Shown: positions 43,515 to 55,021 of the stretch, piece by piece
Position numbering within the stretch: position 1 is the stretch's first letter
How the letters are laid out: each line of letters opens with the position of its first letter
NCBI GenBank assembly: GCA_009667805.1
Contig: CM019070.1
Coordinates: 54,483,735 to 54,547,734 of the forward strand
Reading direction: 5' to 3'
DNA from: Leptobrachium leishanense
Lineage: Eukaryota > Chordata > Amphibia > Anura > Megophryidae
DNA length: 64,000 nucleotides
Notes under the pieces: generated by a model
The model's database searches: none
What the model saw: the letters and a program-made list of their open reading frames with translations, nothing else
What the model was told of the DNA's origin: nothing
Program-made: the position numbers and the translations under genes

Positions 43515-44184
43515 GAGTCTAATTCTTTTAAGATATGAAAACTATATAAATTGGTTGCTACATACAGCTAGCATTGTGCATTTCTGAGTACTTTGAAAAA
43601 TGGAAGTGAAGCAGTTTCAGATCCCAAGGTAGTATGGGCTGGTGCTGCTCTAGAAAAGGACTTGAGCTAGAAGCAATGTCTAACCTCTGTCTACTGACTT
43701 GTGAAAATGTTCAGTTTATTGTTTTTTTGTGTGTTGGCAAGCAGACAAACAAACCAACCGTGTACAAACTGCAAAAACTGTTCATTTAGTGCTCAAGGGA
43801 ATGAGGTTTTTTTATGCCTTATATTTCATTTGTCATACTTCCATTTTATGCCTAACTAAACAGGCCCAGACCTTTCTAAAAATGTATTTATGATTAAACT
43901 ATCCTTTACTGGCAGAGACTAAAAAGTGAAAAAAGTGATGTGTGTCTTCGGAAAGAAACTGCATGAAATTGTATTTTTATTTTTTCTGTCTATGTTCTAT
44001 GTGCACAAGGAGATAAGGACAGTCTCATGCATCCTTGAAAGTCTATTTTCTATGTATTATTCGTAACAGTCATGTGCTGGGGGATGGCTTTTGTATGAAT
44101 TGTGGTTTTCTAACCTATTGGATGTCTCTTGTCTGTTCCAGAATAAAGATCAGGACAAATCGCTGTTAGTGATTATTTATAGTA
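43515..44184. other. Unassigned stretch
   Basis: No credible coding frame or repeat boundary. Confidence 0.45.
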
Positions 44185-44510
44185 TTAAATGTTCCATGGG
44201 TGCAAAAAGTCTCCCAGTCTCTCCTGTCCCTGCGGATCACTACGCCGACCTGCCGGACCTCGTGAGGCGAGATCCGGCAGGTCATGTGACCGGCGTCGTC
44301 TGCCTCAATGGACTCCATCGAGTGGATGCTTGCGGCGGCGCTTAGCGCTGCCGCGTGCATCCCAGGGCTTAGCGCCCGATAACGATGCAGGCAGCTTTTT
44401 TAGCACCTGCATCGTAATATCGCAATGAAACGGGGAGACAAAGGAAAAACCTGCAGGTGCAGGTTTTTCTCCTTTGTGTTCCCACTTTAGCGTGATCAAT
44501 GTAATGATGC
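44185..44510. mobile_element. GGGCCCTATTACA-family MITE, partial copy
   Basis: Shares the internal block 'GGTCATGTGACCGGC..CTCCAT' with copies at 53 kb and 62 kb and ends TAGCGTGATCAATGTAATGATGCCC, the expected type of right terminus. Also has an inverted pair GATGCAGG / CCTGCATC and CCTGCAGGTGCAGG near 44,380-44,465. Left end not resolved. Confidence 0.5.
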
Positions 44511-44514
44511 CCAA

Positions 44515-44929
44515 TAGTGGCTGTGGAGTCCGGTGGTAACATCTCTACCCTTCAACTGTGGAGAAGCAAGTCAAAATACCATTCAGCACATCCCTCCAAT
44601 ACAACGGTAGAGAAGCAAGTCTCGACTTTAGAAGAAGCGGGTTCAACCACCTTAACCACCAGGTCGCTGATCTCCAATCATGGAAAGCCAACCCGATCCC
44701 CCTCAGAAGACACCACCAGCAAGTGTCCTGTGGCAAGATACTTAATGATATAGATGTGCCAACCACACAAAAATACTTGTACATCACATAGATTGTAAGT
44801 TCCCTTGCGAACAGGGTCCCACTGAATCAGGTCATCATCCATATATGGTATTCTAATGTATCAACTCATTGTACATTAATCTTGTAAAGTGCTACAGAAT
44901 TTGTGGCACAATATAATTGCTAAAATAGG
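44515..44929 (+). mobile_element. tRNA-headed SINE with L2-type tail
   Basis: The body shares 'AAGTGTCCTGTGGCAAGATA' with the gag SINE's 'AAGTGTCCTTGGCAAGACAC'. A B-box-like GCGGGTTCAACC lies at about 44,637. The 3' part changes to the L2 tail (TAGATTGTAAGTTCCCTTGC .. TTGTAAAGTGCTACAGAATT), unlike the gag SINE. So it appears to be a SINE with an L2-derived 3' end. Head boundary approximate. Confidence 0.6.
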
Positions 44930-46011
44930 GAAGCAGGTTTCCACTTAGTGTCCCCATTTTAGCATTCGATTCTTGGGCAGGCGCTACCTTGGCACCTTGC
45001 CCCGGGCAGTCGCTACCTTTGTGATACTCACTGTAGAACTTCCACATTGCCGAGAGTATCACCTCCTGGAATCCATAGAACTCCATGGAGGGCTGTCCTG
45101 CCGGGCTGCGAGCCCTTTGCGATATCACTCTTGTGATATCGCGGAGGGACACTGGGGACTATTTGCCAGCGAGGACAAGCGGCAGATCAGGCCACTGTTC
45201 TTTCCACAGAATAAGAGGTGGGTGTTGGAATTATTGGGGGGTTTTAGGGGGTGCTATATGATTCTGCAAAAGTGGAATCATTTAGCTCCAGCTTTTAGGA
45301 GTAGCTAAATGTTTTATCCCATTGGTGAGGTAGTTAGCGCTAGGACTTTGTAATACCTTACATATGCTAACACTAATTACTGATTGTGTTCCCCATGTTA
45401 AGTATAGGATACGCAAAGTACAGCAAGCTCGCGCATGCTAGCGCAATCACGATGCGCTAGCAGATTTTTAACGGATTTGGCGTAAGGGATATGAGGGGCA
45501 TGAGTTAAAGCCGCTTATCTGTCAGGATCCCTGGCTGTAGCCATTCTGGACCCCCCCCTGGTGGTACACTTCCATGTACTGTTCCTGCCCTGTAACCAGC
45601 ATTCACTATCAGCATCCAGCAATGCAACAGTTAACTCACAATCAACACACGTGACTCACAAAATAAAGGGCTCTGCCCCACAATTAACATTGCTGGTTCA
45701 TTACAGATCTTGTGCTGAGAGAGTGAGGTGCTGCTAACTCGCTGCTCTGCTATACCCATCTGTTCCTGTTTATTATTTATGTTTCCTGCAACTCCACCAT
45801 CATCCTTCTGAGAATCATCCGGTCAGTTTATTTTCACATCATCCTCCCTACCCCTTCCCGCCTGCTTATCAGTGCAGGACACTGCATCCTGGGCTCATAC
45901 CCCTGCCATCCAGGTGCCACCCAGGTACCACCCCCACGTTCCTGACATTATCCTAGTGTTAATGTTAAGTGAATGCTACATTTAGCATTCACCATGTAAT
46001 CTAGCCCTCTG
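44930..46011. mobile_element. GGGCCCTATTACA-family MITE, copy with solo LTR inside
   Basis: Internal block 'CCTCCTGGAATCCATAGAAC' to 'GGGACACTGGGGACTATTTG' corresponds to 54,400-54,510. Right end TTCACCATGTAATCTAGCCCT. A solo LTR (45,520-45,947) interrupts it. The left end merges with the SINE and is unclear. Confidence 0.5.
45520..45947. repeat. Solo LTR 4
   Basis: 428 bp from TGTCAGGATCCC to GTTCCTGACA with perfect 8-bp inverted ends (TGTCAGGA/TCCTGACA) and an exact 5-bp duplication TTATC (45,515-45,519 and 45,948-45,952). No internal region. Its TGTCAGG end resembles that of the gypsy LTR at 4,356, but the rest differs. Confidence 0.9.
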
Positions 46012-46284
46012 TTGGCAAATGAAAATACACTTGGGGAAATTATGATGTTTTGTTTTCCACAGTTTTTTTTACAGTTCTGCTCAGAGTTCCAGGAGTTCTA
46101 GAGCAGAATTGGCTTTATCCATTTTGAGAGGGGGTTCTACAGTTATTGATATCAATGCTCACACAGTGGGTGAGATTGACCCGAACATTAAATACTTAAA
46201 CCTGAGGACAAAAGGCATAAAGGAGACAGAGACATAATAATGGTCCTTAGAATCTCCAGGGTTAACATAACGCCAAGGGTTTAA

Positions 46285-46903
46285 AAGGACACTGTAATTA
46301 AAATGTCACTCCCTGCTTTGTCCTTAAATAACTGGGCAGTTACTGCTGACAACAACTGCCTGATTATTTTTCTATTTTTGTTTTTTAATATATATGAGAA
46401 AATACTCACCTTTTCTCCCTCGATACGCGCTGTTCATTGCTGTCAGCGCAGGGCTTGCAAATTGCTGAAACCCCAGTCGTTTTCTACTCAATTTGCGTAC
46501 CTAATCACCTTACTTTGCGTAGGAGATGCAAATTGTGCATCACTTGGAACTTGTGTATTTTTGTAAACGCGTTACGTAGCACCTGCGCAAACTGATGGAT
46601 CAGAGGTGCGCACGCACGAGTAGGGCCATTCCATTGGCTCTCTTTCTCAGGACACTCATCTATTGCGGGTGGTCTGAGAGAATGTGATGTCAGCATTCAG
46701 TGCGCTGACATCATGGACAACTGATCTGGTGACCAGCATCTGGGAAAGTCAAAATCCCATCTGCCTGGTAACATGTGTGTGGGCATAGGAAACTCCATCG
46801 CTTCTCAAACTGTTTTATGCCAAACAAGGCAGGAGAGGGGGACACTCCCTACAGTCTGACAACTTTAAAATACTAAAGTGGTCCGGGTGTGTAGATTGCC
46901 CCT
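46285..46903. mobile_element. T2/Kolobok-like MITE, diverged copy
   Basis: TTAA at 46,281-46,284, left end AAGGACACTGTAATTAAA, right end GATTGCCCC then TTAA at 46,904-46,907. About 619 bp. Noncoding; interior shows GC-rich inverted words (GCAAATTG / CAATTTGC at 46,455-46,495). Confidence 0.65.
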
Positions 46904-46907
46904 TTAA

Positions 46908-47282
46908 CCCCTACACTACCAAGTGATTTTCCAAAATATTGTCAGGAACTAGTGTTTTTTTAAAAAAAAATAATTTTTAATTAATTATACAGTAAGCCAT
47001 ATTTGCGAATTTTCTCAATGTATTTCTTACTGTAATAACCTATTTGGCCGACACATGTTGCCATCTGCTGGCAAAATACACTTCCTGCAGCTAGAACTGC
47101 ATCAAATGGCTCTGTGCATCAGTCCGATAAGGACATTCAATTAGCCGCTTTTAACCAGTTTTAGCACCTTGGACATCATGCCCACAGGGCTACAACTATG
47201 GGATCACCTTCTGCACCCAAAAAGCAAACAAAATTTGTTTGCAGTTAGTTATCGAGTTGTCTTGATCCCAGTAGGGAAGAGG
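46908..47282. mobile_element. TTAA MITE abutting the previous one
   Basis: Starts CCCCTACACTACCAAGTGA directly after TTAA 46,904-46,907, which also closes the preceding element. Ends GTAGGGAAGAGG before TTAA 47,283-47,286. Inverse relative of 43,061-43,510 ('GCCATCTGCTGGC'). Confidence 0.65.
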
Positions 47283-47286
47283 TTAA

Positions 47287-50185
47287 AGAGTATATTGAAG
47301 ACTGAGGAAGGGATAAAGGGACACCTGTAAAGGGTTGTCACAATGTAAGCAAAACTGATGAGAAATGCACAATAACCGAAAAACTAAATAGTAAGTCAAA
47401 ACAGGAGTCACAAGAATAGTAAACCTGAAATAACTTGGATAAAAACAAAGAGCATTGGATAAAGGCTATTAGGCCATTTAATGAACGCTATATGATGTCA
47501 CCAAAGGGCATATGGTAGGCATCGAACACTGCTGTGCCAATGTCTCCTGTTCTATGTTAGTAGCAAGGATGCGCTGCTCAGCATTTGCTAAATGACAGAG
47601 AAATGCTGCAGTGCCTCTATCTCTCTCATATATATATATATATATATGTCATGCCCCATGACTCCGAGTTTATTTGTATATTTTAATGTTATGTGTTGAA
47701 TCTGCCTTTTGCTGCTTGCAGTTATTATTTCATAGCTATTTTGATCCTGCTGGGTTCCCTTAACCTTGCTGTATCCAGCTAGCTCCACCCCTTTTTGTTC
47801 AGTCTAGTTCTGAGGTACTTACTGGTCACCTAGAAGCCATCTTTGCTCAATGTTGGACAGAAAGAATGTCTTTTCATCTGCATTGCTGTACACTATTACA
47901 AAGATTGTCAGCTGGATTCATCTTTCTACGTCTCACTTTTTGCACTGTCTGCTGAACTTTCATCGTGTGAGTACTGGTCAATACAGACTTAGTCTCAAGC
48001 ACCCACGCCTCCCAGTTTTGCTAGGCAGGCAGAATAATATATATTCATAACGTGGCTTACTATGTCATACAGGAGCACAGCAGATATTGATTTAATTACA
48101 TTTTTATACAGTTACACAAGATGATACTTTGAGTTAGTTGTATATATACCATTTCTGTATACCCAAATATGCAGTTTGTGCACCCCTATATGTATATGAT
48201 TGCAGTCCCTTATTTTTTGTGTTGCTGCAGCTCACCAGAAATACTCCACTGCAACAGCGCTCAGTATATTTCCTTATAAAGTTTGGGTTTCTGGAGGATA
48301 AATTATTTTTGCTACGTACGTTTGTTCCTAAATTTTATTATTTCTAGGAACGGTTTTAGTGCGCCCGCCAAACAAATGGAAACCGCTCTTGAGAAAAGAA
48401 AAGGGGAGGGGGGGAAAAAAATAAATAAAGAAAACACGAAAATCTAATAAAACAATGAAAACTCCCGTTTTTATTCAACTTCACCCGAAACAAAAACAAA
48501 TACGAAAAAAAAATCTAGTAATGAACATCTTTGGGATGGGAAATAAATTTCGCCTGTCAGGTACACAACACTAACTCATTTGTGACTGAAACATTGCTTG
48601 AATTATGAGACTTTCTGCTTACCCTCGTGACAAATTTTGTATTCCGCAGACAGTCATTACATCCTTTGATACGGGTATCATTCCGTAAGGCTGTTGCTTA
48701 ACACCTTCATTTACTTTTTAATAGAGTTCACGCTTCAAACATACTTTGCAAAACATTTTCTGACGGACAAACACAAATTACCATGAAACAAAATTAACAT
48801 TATAGCTTCATCGACTCATCGTGCTTGTTTTTTGTGCTCCTGAGCTTTTCTTTAAATAGAGATATTTACTTTCTTTTTTTTTTTTCTTTCTTCTTTCTTC
48901 TTCTTCTGCTTTTTTTTTTCCCTCTATGTTTTAATCTTCGGTTTTTCACAGTTTTTTTTTTCTCTCCCGAACAGGCATCTAATCTCTGTTTAACTGAAAT
49001 TTAGCAAACAACGTTGACACCTTTGCATTTTAACACTGGGATTTCTTTTGAAGGATACAATCCTTTTCACTCAACTTAATATCCCATCTTGGTCTCTAAG
49101 GGACAATAATTGAGTTTAGGTTAGTTTTAAATAGCGATAAGGATAGGCAACACAGATGGGTTTTTCGTTGATTAACGCTAACACTGGCCTAAAGCCTCAG
49201 TCGGCCAAGCATTAGATTAGGATATTACGCACAGGCTGACAGAGTTTTGGTACATTATTCCTCCTCAATAACATTCTTTCACATATTAAGTTTATCCCAC
49301 CCTAGGTAGCTAATTTATCATGCAGAAGGCTTTAATCCACTGATGTGACTTTATCTGCTCTCACTTTGATGTTGCCACTGTTTACAAGAGCAATAGGGCC
49401 TGTAAGACAAAGTACTCGTGACAACAGCAACTGAAAAAGGCTTTTGGTAGCCTGATCCACAAAATAAAATGAGTCTTTATAAAATGTATTTATCTTGTTT
49501 GCATCATGTAGAAACAGATGTGAGATTTTCATCCAGAAGATTCAACATTACTGATCTTCTTATACCGGACTCTAACTTTACATCATCTGCTTTTCCGATG
49601 CCCGCAGGCCTTAGAAACATTAGCATTGCGTTTTTTTTGTATTTTTGTTTTGGTTTCTGGTATTCCCCCTGGTAAATTTAAGCTGCCCTTGGACTGGTGA
49701 CATGGTCTGCTAAAAGATTTGGTACACTAGCTGGGAAAGAGATTATGGGTCAGTCCCCAATACTGAGACACAAAAGATTCAAGCGGTTAAGGATTTTTTG
49801 GGATATCCGAAAAAGATTTCGTGAAATTTGTAAAGATCTAACCTCGCATTTCATGTTTTTGTGTGGTCTAAACAGCTTATTCGAGTAGGACTTGAGAGCG
49901 TTCGGGGAAAATGCCAATTTCACACTTCCAAATTTGTTTAAAAAGGGTAAAAGAAGCCTAGCGTTCACGTTTTCATTTGGCCGGAGCGCAAAATCTATTG
50001 AGCTATATTTCTATATATACTGTATAAAGATGGTTTTCGATAAAATTACCTTTTTGGAATATATCATCCATGACGTGCCAGTAAAATAACATGTTCTTTT
50101 CTTTTAGTAAACAGAAGGCCAATTCCGGCTGAGCTTGTAAAAGGAACCCACTAACGGCAAAAAATGGCACAGATGGCGTCTCTAA
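47287..50185. other. Long, largely unassigned stretch
   Basis: Contains a (TA)n run at 47,627-47,648 and a pyrimidine-rich tract at 48,868-48,965. Sequence from 47,648 starts TGTCATGCCCCATGAC, which resembles an LTR start, but no matching end or target duplication was found. No credible gene frame. Confidence 0.45.
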
Positions 50186-50355
50186 TCATCATCATTATTA
50201 TTATTATTATTATTGTCATCATTTATATAGCGCCAACTGTTTCCGCAGCAGTTTACAATAACCAAAGGGAACGAGATACAGATAAAAAGACATATGATGG
50301 AAACGAGGTGTAGAGGGCCCTGTTCATAGGAGTTTACAATCTAGAGGGATTGGGG
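50186..50355 (-). repeat. L2-type LINE tail
   Basis: (ATT)n run followed by TATATAGCGCCAACTGTTTC and ..GAGTTTACAATCTAGAGGG, the inverse of the L2 3' UTR (TAGATTGTAAACTC..GCTGCGGAA..GGCGCTATATAAAT). Minus-strand orientation. Bounded at the right by a MITE. Confidence 0.75.
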
Positions 50356-50369
50356 TTGAGGAAGACAGA

Positions 50370-51263
50370 CAGGGTTATTCAAAGAGAATCGAAAAGTCAC
50401 CACAAGTTCAGTGACTTTTCGTTCTCTTCAATTCGGTACGATTTGGCGATCTCAATTCAGTGAACCTGCGGTGTATTCAGCCAGCACCACAGGGCCGTCG
50501 TAGTGCAGGGAAAACTCGCCGAACACTCACCGCAAAACCCAGGCGAATGCACACCGAAACCGGCAAAAACATCTGGATTAACCTCACGAACACGCCGGAG
50601 AAACCCGAGCAGGAGCCGATCAGAGCGCAGAGCAGCCGCTGGTAAATCCCGACACCGCAGACGAATGGAGTGAAAAAACAAACAAACAGTAGGCTTGAAT
50701 GTTTGAAAGTGAAATGCTGTTTGCAAAGAACCTACTGAGCGGAAATGTCTTAAATTTACATATAAGATCCAATGAATGATAATAAAAAAGGGCTGTTACA
50801 GAAAAAAGAAAAAACGATTAAATTTTTTTAAAAAATAAATCGGAAAGGTTTGTTTTGCAACAAAATCCCCAAAAAATGCTTGAAAGATCCTAAAAAATCT
50901 AAAAATAGAGAAACTTTTTACTGCAGAATATTATAATCAACGGTTTATTAGATATTGAATTAAAATGGGAATATTTTTAACATTGAAGCCTATGGGATTC
51001 GCCTGAATAAACCTGTCGAATGAAGCAACCGAATGGCAGGGCATTTCGGCAACTTTTCACTGCTGGTTTTTGTTCTCTGAATAGACGAAGCTATGGGGGA
51101 TTTCACTGCCCTCGAACAGGCACCGTATGTGCAGGCAATTCTCCAACCTTTGGCGAACTGCCTGCTCTCTGAATAGCCGAATGGCCAAGAAAGGTAACCG
51201 AATGCTGATTTTCAGTGTCGGGTTACCTTTCGGCAGCCATTCTGATCTCTTTGAATAACCCTT
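50370..51263. mobile_element. Harbinger-like MITE related to 27,517-28,416
   Basis: Left CAGGGTTATTCAAAGAGAAT, right TGATCTCTTTGAATAACCCT (last base changed). The flanks show AGA on both sides, a weak 3-bp duplication. Matches the CR1-internal MITE along most of its length ('GAACCTGCGGTGTATTCAGC', 'AACGGTTTATTAGATATTGA'). Short frames inside are incidental. Confidence 0.8.
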
Positions 51264-51449
51264 AGACCCTTAGTATCTATGGTACATTATATATTAATAA
51301 GTAATATATGTACAAAACGGCAAAGTAATATAATTTTATTTATTTGATAATTAATCAGATTGAGTGAAATTGTTTGAGTTAATATTATTAACCCCCTTGC
51401 CCTTCCTTTACCTCTTGGTAGTGTAAGGAAGGCTGATGCTCAGTATTAA

Positions 51450-52621
51450 CCCTTTCGCTGCGGATGACGTGTGGGGCACGTCCTCATTGACTCCCGCTAT
51501 ATGAGGAGGCCGTGCCCCACACGTCATCCGCTTGCGGGAGCCCCGGCGGAGATACTCACCTCCCTGTCCGGGGTCCCGCGGCAGTCTGACTTCAGCGTCC
51601 TCAGACGCTGAAGTTAAGCCTCTCTCGGCGTCAATGACGTCATTTCCAGGCGACCCCCCACGGCAGTGCCGGGAGATCGCCTGGAAGGGAGTGGGGATCC
51701 GATCGGGAGGGTTTATGAAAAAAAAAAAAAGGCACAGCTTTGAAGGGCAGTGTCTGCCCTTTAAAGCGGTGCCTTTTTTTTTTAACCCATTGCATGCCAA
51801 ATTGCGATGCAGTGCCGTTCGGCGCAACATCGTGATTTAGCTCCGGTGGGGGCCGCCATCTTGGATGCTGGCTCCACCTCCGGGTTTCCCCTCGCCTACT
51901 GACGTATCGCGCATAGCGCGATGACGTCAGATGGCCGGGGAACCCCTAGCTGCCCCAAGCAAATCCCCTGGTGGAGATAAGGGGTTCCTTTGAACCCTGA
52001 TATCTCCAGAAATGTAGCAGCTAGGGGGTCATGGATGGTGTCATTCGAAAGGCCTGAGCATGGCCAAGAAACACCAGACATGATCATGTTTGAAGGAAAA
52101 ACAAAGTTAAAAAAATAAAACATAAATAAAATAAAAAAAACGTATTTTTTTGTGTGTTGTTTTTATTAATGCAGCAATATTATTCACATTTCAATTATAA
52201 TGTGAACAATGATGCTGCACTAATTATTTTTTCTATTGGGTGCGTTTGCTAAAAATCACGTAATTCCCCCCCCAAAAAATTTAACAATCCCCATTTCAAA
52301 TTTTTATACAAGCGCACCCCATAGAAAATATAACCGCAAATGCTCATATGATAAAATATGAAAAAAAACACTTTACACGCTGTAAATGATTAAAAATTTT
52401 AATTTTATTTAAATTTTTTGTTATAATATACAGGCAGGACATGACGTATACATATAAAAATTATATATTATGAATCTGCCGAGTCTGCTGGAAAGAACGA
52501 TATATAATATGTCTGGGTTATATAATAAAATGTGGCTTCAAATCCCGTTTAAACATGATGAGCAAAACCGGTAAAAAATGAGCTCAGCACATAGCGGTGA
52601 AATGCCTCAGCAGTGAAGGGG
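51450..52621 (-). mobile_element. TTAA element with hairpins, copy B (inverse)
   Basis: TTAA at 51,446-51,449 and 52,622-52,625; ends CCCTTTCGCTGC and GCAGTGAAGGGG. Inverse of copy A: its right end matches A's left end (CTGCTGAGG.., CATCATGTTTAAAC, ATATATCGTTCTTTCC). Hairpins: 51,461-51,480 with 51,511-51,530 (perfect 20 bp); 51,591-51,599 with 51,604-51,612; 51,647-51,654 with 51,676-51,683; CTGACGT..ACGTCAG at 51,899-51,930; 51,943-51,953 with 52,016-52,026 enclosing GGAGATAAGGGGTTC with GAACCCTGATATCTCC. Noncoding. Confidence 0.88.
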
Positions 52622-52625
52622 TTAA

Positions 52626-53014
52626 TGCCATAATGCTTCATACATTCACTTAGCCATACATTTACAAAGCCACATATCTTCCCACCATGCACACACTTAG
52701 GCACACATTGACACAGACACATACAGGGACAAGGGGCTTACTCAAGCAAGATGAAACGACACAGGCCTATTGTTACATAGTCATCCTCTATAATGTATCA
52801 CTAAAGCTTGTGAAGACCGTTTGATTAGTAATGGCGCTGTATGTCATAGGAGTTATGAGTGAGGCGCTTCAATATTATAATACAAGATGTGTGAATGTGT
52901 GTATCACTGTCCACACAGAGACGGGAGCTTATGGAAACAGTAAACGATACACACAAATACAGACAAAAGCTCTAAAAGACTCAGATATATACTGGAAGAG
53001 ACACCGACACACAC
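52626..53014. other. Unassigned stretch
   Basis: CA-rich near 52,690-52,730; otherwise nothing identifiable. Confidence 0.45.
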
Positions 53015-53017
53015 ATA

Positions 53018-53681
53018 GGGCCCTATCATGTCCCTACAGCTAAAACGGGGACGCTAAGGGGAAAAATTAGCAATCGCTAATCTCCCTTTAGTATCCCCGT
53101 TTTACAAGTAGATTACGGGGCAGGCGCTGAGTCCAGCAGGCTGCCCGTAGCAGCCGCTAGGGTCCAGGATGCTCGTGGCAGTGCTAAAGAACAGTCCCGA
53201 GCATCCCCTCCATGGAGTCCATAGGATTCCATAGAGGCTTCTGCTGTCGGATCACATGACCGGCAGGATCTCGCGAGATCATGCAGGTCGGCGGTGTGAA
53301 CGCAGAGGGGACTTTTCCCCCCCAGTCTCACTCTGCTCCCGACGGCCAGAAGCAGCGGATCGAGTCGCCATTCTCGCCGTGGGATGAGAGGTGAGTATTT
53401 ATTTTTTTGGAGGGGTTACAGCTGCAGCTAACTGATTTTACAGCAGCAGAATCCGTTAGCTACAGCTAACTAACTATTTTAGTACCTTGTGATCCTAACG
53501 CTAATTACTCTCTGCTTACACTTTGCGCTCCCCATGTTAAGCATAGGGACAGCAAAGAACAGTAAGCTGGTGCTAAAAAGCGCTAATAAAGAGTTTTTTT
53601 AACCCGTTAGTGATCGGGAGGTGATACAGGTGGAAGGCTAACACTCATGTGAGCGCTAGCGTTAACTGGGTGAAAGGGCCC
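53018..53681. mobile_element. GGGCCCTATTACA-family MITE, best-bounded copy
   Basis: GGGCCCTATCATG at the left and GTGAAAGGGCCC at the right, flanked by ATA on both sides (53,015-53,017, 53,682-53,684). 664 bp with words such as GCGCTAA and CTAACGCTAA throughout. No coding frame. Confidence 0.7.
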
Positions 53682-53684
53682 ATA

Positions 53685-54212
53685 GATTGGCAAAGCCACT
53701 GATAGACGCAGGAAGCTGACTGAGATGAACACTGACAGAAACAGTTACTGAAGGATGCAGGCATAAACACACACACTTTTCCTATTTGTGGCACAGTTTA
53801 CATTTCAGCTTTGGTTTTTCATGGATAAAACATTTTTATACAGTCCCTAGTGGCCTTCTGTCCTCAGAATGACTTTACCACTGTCTTAGTCCAGCTCTTC
53901 AATGGGAGCTGGAATGGTTACCAATAACACTTAACTTCAAATTACCAGTGCTTGACTCTGAATGCCATTTGCAACCTGTCAGCAGTAATAATATAATGAT
54001 TATATTGATGTTAGACCCAGAATATTTTGCCAAGGCTTGTTGAGATTTGTGTCTTGAAAAACAGAGGTTAGTGGCATACATGTGCTTATTACCTATATCC
54101 TCCAAGTGAGTCAGTACCATTATGAATTGAATATCATTTCAGTATATGGCTTTAAAATAAAAAATAAACATGTACAACCATTTCGTGGGGTCAGGTGGTC
54201 CTAAGAAAATAA
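53685..54212. other. Unassigned stretch
   Basis: No coding frame with recognisable motif and no repeat boundary. Confidence 0.45.
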
Positions 54213-54940
54213 GGGCCATATTACAAAGTGCTAAAACACTGACGCTAACAGGGAAGAATTGTACCTGCAGGTGTCTCCGTAGCGTCCCCATTTTAGTGTG
54301 AGATTCCGGGCCAGGGGCTAATTCAGCAGTCTGCCCCGGAACCAAGAGCTACCTGCGGGGATACTCGCGGTAGCGCATCCGCACCAATGCAAGTTTTACC
54401 TCCTGGACTCCATAGGGCTCCATTGAGGGTTGTGCTGCCGGGCTGCAAGCCCTGTGTGATCTCGCTTTTGCAAGATCTGAGTGATCGCGGAGGGAGACTG
54501 AGGACTATATGTCCCCAGTCTCACTTGCTCCTGGCGACCAGAAGCAGCGGATCGGGCCACCATTGTGGCTGTGGGATGAGAGGTGAGCATATGATTTATT
54601 GGGGGAGTTTTAGCTGGTGCTAAATGAGTCTACGGACGTGGAATCAGTTAGCACCAGCTTCTAGCTGTGGTTAACATTTTAATGAATTAATCGGTGTGGT
54701 AATTAGCGCTATCACTTTACTTATCCTAACACTAATTCCTGATTGCGCTCCTTATGTTAAGTATAGGGTTCGCAAAGTAAGTAAGCGCACGTAAGCTAGC
54801 GCAATCACCGATGCGCTAATGGATTTTTTCTGTGTTTAGCGTTAGGGATGTAATATGGGGGGGCATGCGCTGAACTCACTTAATCTAGCGTTATCGCTCA
54901 CATATCTGAGCGCTAACATTAGTATGGGAGCGCAACAAGA
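54213..54940. mobile_element. GGGCCCTATTACA-family MITE, left end clear
   Basis: Starts GGGCCATATTACAAAGTGC. Internal 54,330-54,600 matches 53,140-53,400 and 62,090-62,350. The right terminus is not clear; words of the GCGCTAAC type continue to about 54,930. Confidence 0.55.
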
Positions 54941-55021
54941 TTTCTTTCCCCAATCAGCCTTTGATATGTTGCATTTAACCATCCATCCTACATGCAAATT
55001 TGATATTAAGATAGGGAAATA

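Noticed and set aside
47648..48050. Possible LTR starting TGTCATGCCCCATGAC
   Set aside because: No matching terminal CA end with a target duplication could be found.
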